Shown here one piece after another: positions 51,555 through 59,608 of a DNA stretch of 64,000 bases. The DNA lies in NCBI RefSeq assembly GCF_025751555.1, contig NZ_JAOWLB010000017.1, positions 43,503-107,502 of the forward strand, read 5' to 3'. Both the position numbers and the translations under genes were made by a program. Positions within the stretch are counted from its first letter, which is position 1, and each line of letters starts with the position of its first letter. Under the pieces are notes generated by a model that saw nothing but the letters and a program-made list of their open reading frames with translations, was not told the DNA's origin and did not search any database. The DNA comes from Ruegeria aquimaris (lineage in GTDB: Bacteria > Pseudomonadota > Alphaproteobacteria > Rhodobacterales > Rhodobacteraceae).

Positions 51555-51763
51555 GCCTCCTACTGCTCATACCTCTTTCGATCGGACTCGGTCTGATCGG
51601 TCTTTGCGCCTTCTTTTGGGCGCTCAAGAACGGACAGTTCGATGACCCTGATGGTGCCGCGTGGCGCATCATCCCCCCTCATCACCCACTCGAAATGGAA
51701 GGAAAACCCGATGACAAGCTGGCTCCCGACACTCAAGACGGCAACGCCCGAAGAGGGCTATGA
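51551..51763 (+). CDS. ccoS: cbb3 oxidase assembly protein CcoS
   Basis: A 70-residue protein with one membrane helix and the CcoS signature IPLSIGLGLIGLCAFFWAL followed by KNGQFDDPDGAAWRII. CcoS is needed for haem and copper maturation of cbb3 oxidases. Its usual partners ccoG, ccoH and ccoI are not in the window. Confidence 0.93.
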   Translation: MSLLLLIPLSIGLGLIGLCAFFWALKNGQFDDPDGAAWRIIPPHHPLEMEGKPDDKLAPDTQDGNARRGL

Positions 51764-51944
51764 ACTCGCGGTTAAACTTGCACGCGTTGCCGTGAAGCTG
51801 ACCCAACCCGACGCAGAGGTGCGCGACCGGTTGCGACCCGAATACGCTGAAGACGCCGATGCTCTGATTGCTGTCAGCCAGGTTGTCGCGACGCATTTCG
51901 CCACTGTCGCCGCGGCAAATGACTACTGGCGAGGCAAGGCATGA
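51711..51944 (+). CDS. Small helical protein overlapping ccoS
   Basis: Start at ATG 51711 with GGAAGG upstream, so it overlaps the ccoS end by 53 bases in another frame. The 77-residue helical, acidic protein (EEGYELAVKLARVAVKL, EYAEDADALIAVSQVVATHFATVAAANDYWRG) has no family I know. It overlaps the next gene by four bases, which supports its being real. Confidence 0.65.
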   Translation: MTSWLPTLKTATPEEGYELAVKLARVAVKLTQPDAEVRDRLRPEYAEDADALIAVSQVVATHFATVAAANDYWRGKA

Positions 51945-52267
51945 GCCGCGTCGAGCGAAACGGGGACCAATTCATCGTGGACGCGCAGATGATTGCGAAA
52001 GCGTTTGACCTGTCCGCCGAGGAAACACGTATCCGCATGAAGGACGGACAGATCAAGTCGCTTTGCGAGGCAGGCGAAGGCGAGGATGCGAACCGCTGGC
52101 GATTGACCTTCCGGCACCAAGGCCGCGCCTTGCGGGTGATCGTTGATACGCAGGGCGCAATTCTGAGCACGAGCACGTTTCCAGTCGGTCACCCGAACAT
52201 AGCGACCCGAACAAGATCACCGGCGACACCCGAAGAACCCGCGCCAACCAAGCGCGACAAAACCTGA
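51941..52267 (+). CDS. Small protein, DUF6522-like
   Basis: A 108-residue soluble protein: DQFIVDAQMIAKAFDLSAEETRIRMKDGQIKSLCEAGEGED, then RWRLTFRHQGRALRVIVDTQGAIL. The pattern resembles the small DUF6522-type proteins seen by cbb3 genes in Rhodobacterales, an assignment from memory rather than search. It overlaps its neighbour by four bases. Function unknown. Confidence 0.7.
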   Translation: MSRVERNGDQFIVDAQMIAKAFDLSAEETRIRMKDGQIKSLCEAGEGEDANRWRLTFRHQGRALRVIVDTQGAILSTSTFPVGHPNIATRTRSPATPEEPAPTKRDKT

Positions 52268-52360
52268 CGGCAGAACTTTTCTGCGAACCCTTCTGGCTCT
52301 GGCGCATCAAAGAGACAGGTGGCCACGGCTGTGGCGCCACAGAACTTGAAAGGACGCAAC

Positions 52361-52780
52361 ATGAAATCTGCTTTCACTTTCGCCGCGATCGCGCTCATCT
52401 CCTCTGCGGGCAATGTATTTGCTCATGACGAGGAAGCGCTGCAGATGTCGCCCCCTGGAGAACCCTATATCCAGATCAGCGATGTCCTGCCCCTGCCGGC
52501 GTTCATTCCTGGCCTCGGGACGCTCTTCGTGGACCCCGGCACGCTGCCGGCCGGCCCGTTCCTGGCCTATGATCATGACGGCAAACTCTCGGCAACCGTC
52601 TACATGACCCCGCTCGAAGAACTGCAGAACGGGACCGCCTATGACGGTCTGGGGATCGGCAATCACACGGTGTCCGGCGTCGAAATCTACTACAATGCCG
52701 GACACCCCGGCGTGGACAAGCCGCATGCTCATGTCGTGCTGTTCCATGACGAGGACGCCAAATCGAGGCTCGCCGAATGA
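52361..52780 (+). CDS. Exported protein of unknown function
   Basis: Start at ATG 52361 with GAAAGGA upstream. The 139-residue protein has a signal peptide (cut near VFAHDE) and a compact domain with Gly/Pro-rich strands. The segment KPHAHVVLFHDED, with three His, and an earlier HDEE could bind copper or another metal. It overlaps the cupredoxin gene by four bases, so it may be a partner in copper handling or electron transfer. Confidence 0.7.
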   Translation: MKSAFTFAAIALISSAGNVFAHDEEALQMSPPGEPYIQISDVLPLPAFIPGLGTLFVDPGTLPAGPFLAYDHDGKLSATVYMTPLEELQNGTAYDGLGIGNHTVSGVEIYYNAGHPGVDKPHAHVVLFHDEDAKSRLAE

Positions 52781-53307
52781 TACGGGGACGCCGAGAGTTT
52801 CTGATGGTCGGGGGTGGCGTGATCGCCACCCTCGGGTTCCCGCGCGCAGTGTCGGCGGGCCGGGTTGAAATCATTGAGATGAAGGGAACCGCGCGGGGCG
52901 AACATGTCTGGTTCGCTCCAATCGGTCTGGCCGTCGAGCCGGGCACGGCCTTGCGCTTCATCAACCGTGATCCGGGCAACAGTCATACGGCCACGGCCTA
53001 TCACCCCGACATTTTTAGCCGACATCGCCGCATACCGGCAAAGGCCGCGCCGTGGGACAGCGATTTCTTGTTGCCAGACGGGAGCTTCGAGGTCACGCTA
53101 ACCGTCCCCGGCGTCTATGACTACTACTGCGTCCCGCATGAAATGGCCGGTATGGTTGGCCGGATCGTGGTGGGACAACCCGGAACTCGGGGATGGGAGG
53201 GCCCGGCAGGCGACAGCGGAGATCTGGAACCCGAAGCCCTCGCGGGGTTTCCGTCGGTAGAGGATATCCTTGCCCAGGGCCGGATCGCTCAGGAGGAACA
53301 CGAATGA
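52777..53307 (+). CDS. Tat-exported cupredoxin
   Basis: A 176-residue protein with a twin-arginine signal (RGRREFLMVGGG) and a plastocyanin-like fold: FINRDPGNSHTATAYHP with His ligands, then YDYYCVPHEMAGMVGRIVV with the Cys, His and Met copper ligands. A blue-copper electron carrier in the periplasm. The C-terminal extension (LEPEALAGFPSVEDIL) is not part of the standard domain. It overlaps the sigma-factor gene by four bases. Confidence 0.93.
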   Translation: MIRGRREFLMVGGGVIATLGFPRAVSAGRVEIIEMKGTARGEHVWFAPIGLAVEPGTALRFINRDPGNSHTATAYHPDIFSRHRRIPAKAAPWDSDFLLPDGSFEVTLTVPGVYDYYCVPHEMAGMVGRIVVGQPGTRGWEGPAGDSGDLEPEALAGFPSVEDILAQGRIAQEEHE

Positions 53308-54014
53308 GTTCCCGATACCGACAAAAAGCCGATGAACTGCATCCGATCATCGACCGAACGACCAGCGAAGGCGACCTGGTTGCGGCCGCGGTGGCACGTT
53401 CAGAACCCGCTGTGCGGGAACTCATCCGGCGCAACAACCCTCGTCTGTTCAGGGTCGCGAGAGGAATCGTTTCGACGGATGCCGAAGCCGAGGATGTGGT
53501 GCAAGAAACCTATCTTGCGGCGTTCCAGCGTCTGGACAGTTTCCGCGGCGCCTCCGCCTTCTCGACCTGGATAACACGCATCGCGATCAACAACGCCTTG
53601 ATGCACCAGCGCCGAAAATACCCGCTGGAGGAGTACGATACCGTGAGTGAGAGCGACGACACATCCGTCCTGCCTTTCCCCGGGCAGTTGCCGGAAACCA
53701 CCGAGTCACAGCTTGGGCGAAATCAGCTCAGACGGATTCTGGAGGAGGTGGTGCACGGGTTGCCACCCGAGTTGCGCCTCGTTTTTGTATTGAGCGAAAC
53801 AGAAGGCATGACAAACAAGGAGATCGCGCGCGACCTGGAACTCAACCCGATCACCGTCAAGACGCGGTTGTTCCGGGCGCGCCGATGGTTGCGAACTGAT
53901 TTGGAGCGCCGGGTAAAGGGCGGATTTGACGCCATCTTTCCCTTCGACGGCGTCCGTTGTGCAAATATGGCCGAACGTGTTGTGCTGGATTTGAGCAAGC
54001 AGGGGTTTCTTTAG
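53304..54014 (+). CDS. ECF-type RNA polymerase sigma factor
   Basis: Start at ATG 53304 with AGGAGG upstream. The 236-residue protein has sigma region 2 (DAEAEDVVQETYLAAFQRLDSF, WITRIAINNALMHQRR) and region 4 (LPPELRLVFVLSETEGMTNKEIARDLELNPITVKTRLFRARRWL). A C-terminal tail of about 25 residues (FDAIFPFDGVRCANMAERVV) follows. No anti-sigma gene is adjacent. Its position as last gene of the cupredoxin run suggests it controls copper or redox genes, possibly including this operon. Confidence 0.93.
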   Translation: MSSRYRQKADELHPIIDRTTSEGDLVAAAVARSEPAVRELIRRNNPRLFRVARGIVSTDAEAEDVVQETYLAAFQRLDSFRGASAFSTWITRIAINNALMHQRRKYPLEEYDTVSESDDTSVLPFPGQLPETTESQLGRNQLRRILEEVVHGLPPELRLVFVLSETEGMTNKEIARDLELNPITVKTRLFRARRWLRTDLERRVKGGFDAIFPFDGVRCANMAERVVLDLSKQGFL

Positions 54015-54185
54015 GGAATACGCCCATTTGATTAGCCGGTTTCCGCTCGGCATTACAGCTCCGAGGTTTCCACAGTCACAGCATTTCTCGCGCTGTGAGC
54101 GCACTCAGCAATACCTAGGCGCTTCCTAAGTGGACTCTTCAGCAGCATTCGCCGTGCGGAACATAAACGTTTACTTCTGCGAAAC

Positions 54186-56141
54186 TCATGCGTGCTCGGC
54201 AATAATCGCCCTTGTCGTCTGAACTGCCGAAGCCAGCATCGTTCGGTCCGCTCTCGTGATCCCCAATCCTTCAAAATTCAGCGCCAGTTGACCCTGGCCA
54301 CCGCTACTCGCAGCAGCCCGAGCCGCGCGGCCGCGGGCCTTCGCTGCGCTGACAGGGTCAGTTTTTGCCGCATTAGGAGCTTTCGGGCCGACTTCCCGCG
54401 GTCCCGCAGCCGCCCGCACCTCCTGCAGCTCCTGCTTCAGCTTCTCCACTGTCTCCCGGGTCTCGGTCATCTGCCGATCCCGCCGCAGCCCGTCCTCGTC
54501 CGGATACGGGAAACTCCCAGACTGCCCGGCGTGCAGCACCTTCAAAGCCGGGTCCTCGAAATACTTCACCCTTCGTGCGCGAATAGGCATCTGCGCGTCG
54601 ATCACGAGAATGACCTCGTCGAGGTCCATGCGCCGGGCTTCATCCTCTGTCAGGAGCGGGGTGTCCTCGGTCCTCTCCGAGACGCTGCGCCCCTCAAACG
54701 GATTGCGCCCAACCGCGCGGGAGCGGGTCACCACGCGCTTGGTTGTCTTGCCCACAGCCTGGCTCAATTCCTCGATGGTCTTCTGCTCGGACGGGGTGAG
54801 GTAGAGCTTCACGCCGGCGCCGCCCTGCAGCGATCTGCGGGTGTTCTCACCATAGATCTCGTCCAGCGCCGGAATAGTCTGGGTGACGATGGCGAGGTTG
54901 CCGCCGAAGGAGCGCAGCGTCTTGATGCTCTCGGCGACGATTGGCATCTTCCCGAGCCGGTCAAACTCGTCGAGCATGATCATCACCGGCCAGGGCTCTT
55001 CATCGCCGGGTTCCTGTACTTGCAGCGAGGCAATCAGGTCCGAAAAAAAGAGGCGGATCAGCGGGGCAAGCGGTCGGATCATCTCGGATTCGACCACAAG
55101 ATAGATCGCATGTGGGCGGCGGCGGATATCCCGGAATGAGAAGTCAGAGGTCGCGGTGGCCGCGTCGATCGCGCGGTTGTCCCAAGTGTCGAGACCCGAT
55201 GTCATCAGGAGGGAGAGGTAGGAAGTGAGGGTGTCGTTGTTGGTCGATGCCATACGCTCGAAGATCAGTTTGGCCGACTTGTTCTTCACCTCCTGCGAAC
55301 GCTTCAGGTATTCCTTCTGCTTGTCGCCCCCCGAGGCTGTGATGCGGTAAATCTCGCCGATGGTCGGAACGCCGCGCTCGAAGGCCAGAAGACCGGCCGC
55401 CACGAAGAGGTCGATACCCCCGGCCAAAAGCCCGCTCAGCTTTTCATTGTCGGTCTGCAGAAAGAGCTTCGCGGTGAGTTTAAGCTCCATCTGCTGCCGG
55501 TCGGGGTTGGTCATGGCAGCAATGCGCGCCAGCGGATTATAGCGATGTGTCGGTCGGTCCCAGTCGGTCGGCGCGAAGCGGAAAACCTTGTCCCCCATGC
55601 TGGCGCGGAAGCGCGAGGTCTCGCGGAAGTTCTCACCTTTCACGTCGAGCACCACGGCGGAGCCCTTGTAGGTCAGCAGGTTCGGGATCACGAACCCCAC
55701 GCCCTTGCCCCGACCTGTAGGCGCCACGATCAGCGCGTGGGGGAAGGTTTTTGAGACTAGGAACGGGCGCTTGGATTTCGGGGAGCCGAGCTTGCCCAGA
55801 AGGAAGCCGCCGCCGGGCTTGGCAAAGAAACCGTTCCTCTTCATCTCGCTGCGCGTCTGCCAATGCGTCGTCCCGAAGCGGGTCAATGCATCCCCCAGAA
55901 GCGTGACGCTCAGCATCAGCGATGCCAGGCCGAAGCCGCCAAGGATGAGGTTCACCCAGAGGAAGTCTTTTGGTGCGGACTGAGACAGACCCCGATATTC
56001 GCGGGCAAGCAGGGTGACGTCGAAACGCGTAGGAGAAATCCCATAGCGGAACATGACAAAGCCGGTCGCCACGACATAGCCCATGGCGAGACCGACCAGC
56101 ACGAGGCTCAACACTCCTAAGGCAATCTTGCCTTTATCCAT
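54186..56141 (-). CDS. virD4: VirD4/TraG-type coupling protein
   Basis: Start at ATG 56141, overlapping the relaxase stop by eight bases. The 651-residue protein has two N-terminal membrane helices (about 7-30 and 60-82), Walker A APTGRGKG at 140-147, Walker B (VMIMLDEFDRLGKM) and a long Ala/Gly/Pro-rich C-terminal tail. Coupling proteins recruit the relaxase-DNA complex to the T4SS. It belongs with the virB genes at 1-10532 but lies 43 kb away in opposite orientation. Confidence 0.96.
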   Translation of the reverse strand: MDKGKIALGVLSLVLVGLAMGYVVATGFVMFRYGISPTRFDVTLLAREYRGLSQSAPKDFLWVNLILGGFGLASLMLSVTLLGDALTRFGTTHWQTRSEMKRNGFFAKPGGGFLLGKLGSPKSKRPFLVSKTFPHALIVAPTGRGKGVGFVIPNLLTYKGSAVVLDVKGENFRETSRFRASMGDKVFRFAPTDWDRPTHRYNPLARIAAMTNPDRQQMELKLTAKLFLQTDNEKLSGLLAGGIDLFVAAGLLAFERGVPTIGEIYRITASGGDKQKEYLKRSQEVKNKSAKLIFERMASTNNDTLTSYLSLLMTSGLDTWDNRAIDAATATSDFSFRDIRRRPHAIYLVVESEMIRPLAPLIRLFFSDLIASLQVQEPGDEEPWPVMIMLDEFDRLGKMPIVAESIKTLRSFGGNLAIVTQTIPALDEIYGENTRRSLQGGAGVKLYLTPSEQKTIEELSQAVGKTTKRVVTRSRAVGRNPFEGRSVSERTEDTPLLTEDEARRMDLDEVILVIDAQMPIRARRVKYFEDPALKVLHAGQSGSFPYPDEDGLRRDRQMTETRETVEKLKQELQEVRAAAGPREVGPKAPNAAKTDPVSAAKARGRAARAAASSGGQGQLALNFEGLGITRADRTMLASAVQTTRAIIAEHA

Positions 56142-58482
56142 GGGTGATCCCCTTCTCACCATGTGCCGCGGCGTGGCGCGCGCGCTGCGCCTCGATCTGC
56201 TCTTCGGCCAGAGCATCGAGAACGCGCTCCATGGCCGGGCCATGCGCGGTGACCTCGCTGCTCTGGAGATAGGTCCTGGCGAGTTCCAGCTGCCGCAGCG
56301 GATCCTCGGTGAATGTGTCCAGGACGTCCGCGTTACCGGCCCGCAGCGCGTCGATTGCGCCGGGGCTTAGTCGCTCGTTTATCTGCCGGACGATGTCCTG
56401 CTGCTCTGACTCGGAGAGCGGGCCCTCGACGTCGGCGTTTCGCACAAAGGCCATGACGGTTGGCGCTGTCTCTTCCAGATACCGGCGCTCGGCGTAGTCT
56501 TGTCGCGCCTGGTCCTCGATCTCGAAACTGCGTTCGCTGATATAGGCACGCGACGCGCCGAGCGAACGAAGGTGGTTGATTTCGCCCCTAACGGCCTGCC
56601 CGAATTCATCATCCGGCATCTCCGTGCGATAGCGGGCGAGGGTGCGGAGCTCTTCGGTAATCGGACCGAAATGATCCGAAGGATCCCGCAAGGCGAGGTC
56701 CATGTCGCCAGCATGAAGCGTGCGGTCCTGCTCCGATACCGCATATTGCGGCGGCATTCGACTGTCAGTCATCTGTTCCCAAGCCATCGAGGCCAATTCG
56801 GCATGCTGCGGAGATCTCTGCGCATAGGCGCCGAACGCGACGCGGGCCTCTTCAACCTCCACGGCGCCGGCCCGCCTTACAGACGGGTCGTCGGAGAACG
56901 GATGATCGAAATCCGTCCGGCGGAACTGCGCCACCAGCGCCCTGAACGCCTGCCGCTCCGATGGGGCAAAAATGTCGGACCCATCTTGCGCGAGATCACT
57001 CCCAGGTGTCGTCAACCGCTCACCAAGCGCTGCCTCAGCGTCATCCACCTCGTCGACCTCGGTTGGCGCACGCAGGACGCGTACATCGGTCAAACCATCG
57101 CCCAACCGAACATGCACGGCTTCCAGCCGGTCGAGCGCTTCTTCCCGGTCCGCAGATTTCTCCAGATCGAGGCCACCTTCTTTGGCAATCGCCTGAAGAT
57201 CCTGTGCCAGCCACTGGCGTTCCAATGCGGCATTTCCTGCCCCTTCCCGGAGGCGCGCGGCCACAGCTCCGGCTTCAATGCCAGTGCCTTTCAACGCCTC
57301 GGCCAGTTTTGGTGCAACCTCTCCATCGTCAAGGCGCGCGAGGTGACCTTCACTTAAGTTCGGCCTTGCATAGATGCCGTCCCGCGACGGGGCATCGATC
57401 AAGGCGGCGGAGCGATCCCCGAGTGGGTTCAAATGCGCGACCGAGGCCAATACGTCGGTCAGCTTGCGCTCGATCACCGGCCTCTCGGCCGCCGGCGCCC
57501 TGTCGATCGCCGCCTCGATCTGGCGAATGTTCTGAGAAAACTCGGTGATCAGCGTGTCGAACGCTGCTTCGTCTTGGGACATGTAGATGGCTCCGTCAGA
57601 TTGAATCTGACCGCCGCTCGCAAGGATGGTGCTGGCCTTCTCGAGAGCTTCGGCCACGTCGTCGAAATTCGAGAGTGACGCCTCCGCCGCAAGCCCGCGG
57701 TAGATCAACGCGTTGTGCCTGACGGTTTCCAGAGCGGCCGCCAGGTCAGCGCCGGTTCTCTGGCGCTCAACTGGGGGACGGCCCTCGTCGCGGGCCTTGT
57801 AGATTTCATCGATCTCGGCGCGGTAGGTCGTGACGCCGCGATCCAGACGACGCGTTGCCTCGAGCCGGATCCCGTGTCCTCTGGCCGCTTCGACCATCGC
57901 CTCGCGAAAGGCGTCATAGTTGAAGTGATGATCCTTCCCGAGAAAGAACATTTCGCCATCCTTGCTGCGGCGGTTCAGAACGATATGCGCATGTGGATGC
58001 GCGCGATCTTGGTGTATTGCAGCAATATAGTCGAATTGCGAGCCCTCACCTTGAAAGAACTTCTCGCAGACGGCCTGGGTGATATCGCGCACCTCTTCAC
58101 CACTGGTCCCAACCGGGAATGCCATCAGCAGATGCGACGTATGGCCAAGCTTGGGGCTGTAGCGCTCGTTCCACTGGTTCTCGAACCGCCGCGCCACTCG
58201 GTTGATCTCGGCTTCCGAGAGTTGCTTCTTCCCGTCATGGGTGCCGCGACTGTCGAGGATATGGGTCGACTTTGTTGTGAGATATGTGAGCTGCGCCCGT
58301 AGCTGCGCCCCGGTGTGGCAGCCCCCTTTCGAGATAGCCTTGAAGATCGCTGGCGAATAGCCGCGCGCGGCCCGAACCATCTGCGCGCCCTTGGAAAGCC
58401 CCTGCCAGGATCCCGAAACTCGGCTCCAGCCTCGGTCAAATAGCGCCGGGTCGATGCCACGGACCCGGTCACTCCGCGCCAT
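56134..58482 (-). CDS. Conjugative relaxase (MOBP-like, VirD2/TraI type)
   Basis: Start at ATG 58482, overlapping the accessory gene stop. The 782-residue protein has an N-terminal relaxase domain: AQLTYLTTKSTHIL with Tyr67 a candidate nicking residue, and the three-His metal motif HQDRAHPHAHIVLNRR (His157, His162, His164/166). The C-terminal part (about 250-780) is helical and lacks an obvious helicase or primase motif. It nicks oriT and pilots the strand to the coupling protein encoded next. Family assignment needs a proper alignment. Confidence 0.92.
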   Translation of the reverse strand: MARSDRVRGIDPALFDRGWSRVSGSWQGLSKGAQMVRAARGYSPAIFKAISKGGCHTGAQLRAQLTYLTTKSTHILDSRGTHDGKKQLSEAEINRVARRFENQWNERYSPKLGHTSHLLMAFPVGTSGEEVRDITQAVCEKFFQGEGSQFDYIAAIHQDRAHPHAHIVLNRRSKDGEMFFLGKDHHFNYDAFREAMVEAARGHGIRLEATRRLDRGVTTYRAEIDEIYKARDEGRPPVERQRTGADLAAALETVRHNALIYRGLAAEASLSNFDDVAEALEKASTILASGGQIQSDGAIYMSQDEAAFDTLITEFSQNIRQIEAAIDRAPAAERPVIERKLTDVLASVAHLNPLGDRSAALIDAPSRDGIYARPNLSEGHLARLDDGEVAPKLAEALKGTGIEAGAVAARLREGAGNAALERQWLAQDLQAIAKEGGLDLEKSADREEALDRLEAVHVRLGDGLTDVRVLRAPTEVDEVDDAEAALGERLTTPGSDLAQDGSDIFAPSERQAFRALVAQFRRTDFDHPFSDDPSVRRAGAVEVEEARVAFGAYAQRSPQHAELASMAWEQMTDSRMPPQYAVSEQDRTLHAGDMDLALRDPSDHFGPITEELRTLARYRTEMPDDEFGQAVRGEINHLRSLGASRAYISERSFEIEDQARQDYAERRYLEETAPTVMAFVRNADVEGPLSESEQQDIVRQINERLSPGAIDALRAGNADVLDTFTEDPLRQLELARTYLQSSEVTAHGPAMERVLDALAEEQIEAQRARHAAAHGEKGITHG

Positions 58483-59056
58483 TCTCATCCCTCTCGGCGA
58501 GGCCCGCCAGGGCAGAGCTGATCTCAAGGTCCAGCAGGCTGCGCCGCGCACGCGACATCTCCTGGACCTGGTCGGCCAGATCGAAGACCAGACCCGCAAG
58601 GGCGCGGACGTCACGGTGACTTGAGGCCGGGTAGGACAGTCTCTCGCCCCGCACCTTGGCCTCGTTCAGACGTCGCGCGATCTGGTTCACGTTGTTGCCG
58701 ACCCGGTTGAGCGCGGCGCCGAGGCTGCGCAACTCGTCACACATCTCGTCGTCAGGCAGGAAGACACCTTCGGCCGCCAGCATCAGGCGGCGCATTGCAT
58801 CCGAGCGGTGCGCAATCCCACGCCGCGACAGCGCCGCGTCGAACCGGCGCAGGTCGTCGTCCGAGACCCGGATCCCCACAACCCGCGATCGGCTGCCGTT
58901 CGCTGTCTGACGCTCATCCCGGTGGTTCACCACGTTGTAGATCGTCTTCAGGCTGACATCGTAGCGCGCGGCCAATGACGCCGCGGAGACGCCGTTCCGG
59001 CGGTCCTGGGCGATGGTCGATCGCTCAATCTCTGACAGTCTACGACGGCGGGGCAT
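58469..59056 (-). CDS. Relaxosome accessory protein (HTH plus MobC-like C-terminus)
   Basis: Start at ATG 59056 (MPRRRRLSE). The 195-residue protein has an N-terminal recombinase-like HTH (IAQDRRNGVSAASLAARYDVSLKTIYNVVNHR), a middle ribbon-helix-helix-like stretch (VVGIRVSDDDLRRFDAAL), and the MobC-type segment LRSLGAALNRVGNNVNQIARRLNEA. It is translated just before the relaxase, with a 14-base overlap, and its start lies 35 bases from the oriT-like repeats. It probably binds oriT and helps open it. Confidence 0.9.
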   Translation of the reverse strand: MPRRRRLSEIERSTIAQDRRNGVSAASLAARYDVSLKTIYNVVNHRDERQTANGSRSRVVGIRVSDDDLRRFDAALSRRGIAHRSDAMRRLMLAAEGVFLPDDEMCDELRSLGAALNRVGNNVNQIARRLNEAKVRGERLSYPASSHRDVRALAGLVFDLADQVQEMSRARRSLLDLEISSALAGLAERDENGAE

Positions 59057-59090
59057 TTTGAAGTTAACGTTCCTATTTCTTGCCAACTTC

Positions 59091-59143
59091 GTACAAGCCC
59101 GCCGACTCCCAACGCAAGTGGAGTCGGCCATAAGGGCTTGTAC
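59091..59143. other. Nested inverted repeats, oriT core candidate
   Basis: GTACAAGCCC (59091-59100) pairs perfectly with GGGCTTGTAC (59134-59143), and inside it CCGACTCC (59102-59109) pairs with GGAGTCGG (59120-59127). The double symmetry resembles relaxase-binding repeats beside a nic site. No nic consensus could be assigned with certainty. It is 35 bases from the accessory protein start. Confidence 0.72.
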
Positions 59144-59153
59144 TCAATGTAGA

Positions 59154-59176
59154 AAATCGCCCTGCAGAGGCGATTT
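59154..59176. repeat. Inverted repeat in the oriT region
   Basis: AAATCGCC and GGCGATTT form an eight-base perfect stem around a seven-base loop, ten bases after the nested repeats. Confidence 0.6.
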
Positions 59177-59221
59177 CCCGTCCTTTGTCAAATGGATGGC
59201 GCGTCGCGCTCATTGCACCCC

Positions 59222-59242
59222 GCGATGCGGTCTCCGCATCGC
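59222..59242. repeat. Perfect hairpin in the oriT region
   Basis: GCGATGCGG and CCGCATCGC form a nine-base stem with a TCT loop; GCATCGCG is repeated directly after it. Such tight hairpins can act as single-strand recognition elements. Confidence 0.65.
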
Positions 59243-59260
59243 GCATCGCGTCTTTCGCGC

Positions 59261-59290
59261 CCCGTCTCTTGCACCCCGCAAGACGGGTTT
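59261..59290 (+). terminator. Terminator-like hairpin in the oriT region
   Basis: CCCGTC plus TTGC pairs with GCAA plus GACGGG, with a two-base bulge on the left arm, followed by TTTT. It may stop leftward-derived transcripts or serve as another structural element; no plus-strand gene ends here. Confidence 0.45.
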
Positions 59291-59305
59291 TGCTTCGTGC
59301 TGACC

Positions 59306-59340
59306 GTCTCGCGTCACCCGCAGAACGACATACGCGAGAC
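59306..59340. repeat. Nine-base inverted repeat in the oriT region
   Basis: GTCTCGCGT (59306-59314) and ACGCGAGAC (59332-59340) are exact reverse complements separated by 17 bases. It could be a protein-binding site, for instance for the VirC proteins. Confidence 0.55.
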
Positions 59341-59608
59341 TGCCTCCCGTCGTCTGGAGCGCGCTATCCGTCACCTGCATTCCGTCCGCAGTACATCGCC
59401 GAGCGCATCCCGACATTTGGATGGTGTGTCGTGCCCCGCGACGAATGCTGAAGGCGCCACGGCAGACGTCGCACGGTCATCGCACAACGCCGCCCGCTGC
59501 ATGCCAAACGCGGGTCGCATCCCGACTTCTGCTTGACCCCTCCGCCTCATACGTTTAGCGGCATTTTAGTATTATCGTTGCGATTCACTATTTTTGCGGA
59601 GGATCAGA

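Larger units (their letters stand above)
59057..59608. other. Non-coding hairpin-rich region, probable oriT region
   Basis: 552 bases without a convincing gene, between the divergent relaxase-accessory and virC1 genes. It holds at least five hairpins or inverted repeats (separate entries) and a repeated CGCATCCCGAC at 59404-59414 and 59516-59526. Short open frames here have no family features. The position between relaxosome genes is the classic place of oriT. Confidence 0.75.

Noticed and set aside
59013..59536. Short plus-strand frames in the oriT region
   Set aside because: Arg/Ser-rich, overlapping each other and crossing several hairpins; no ribosome site or domain. Non-coding is the better reading.
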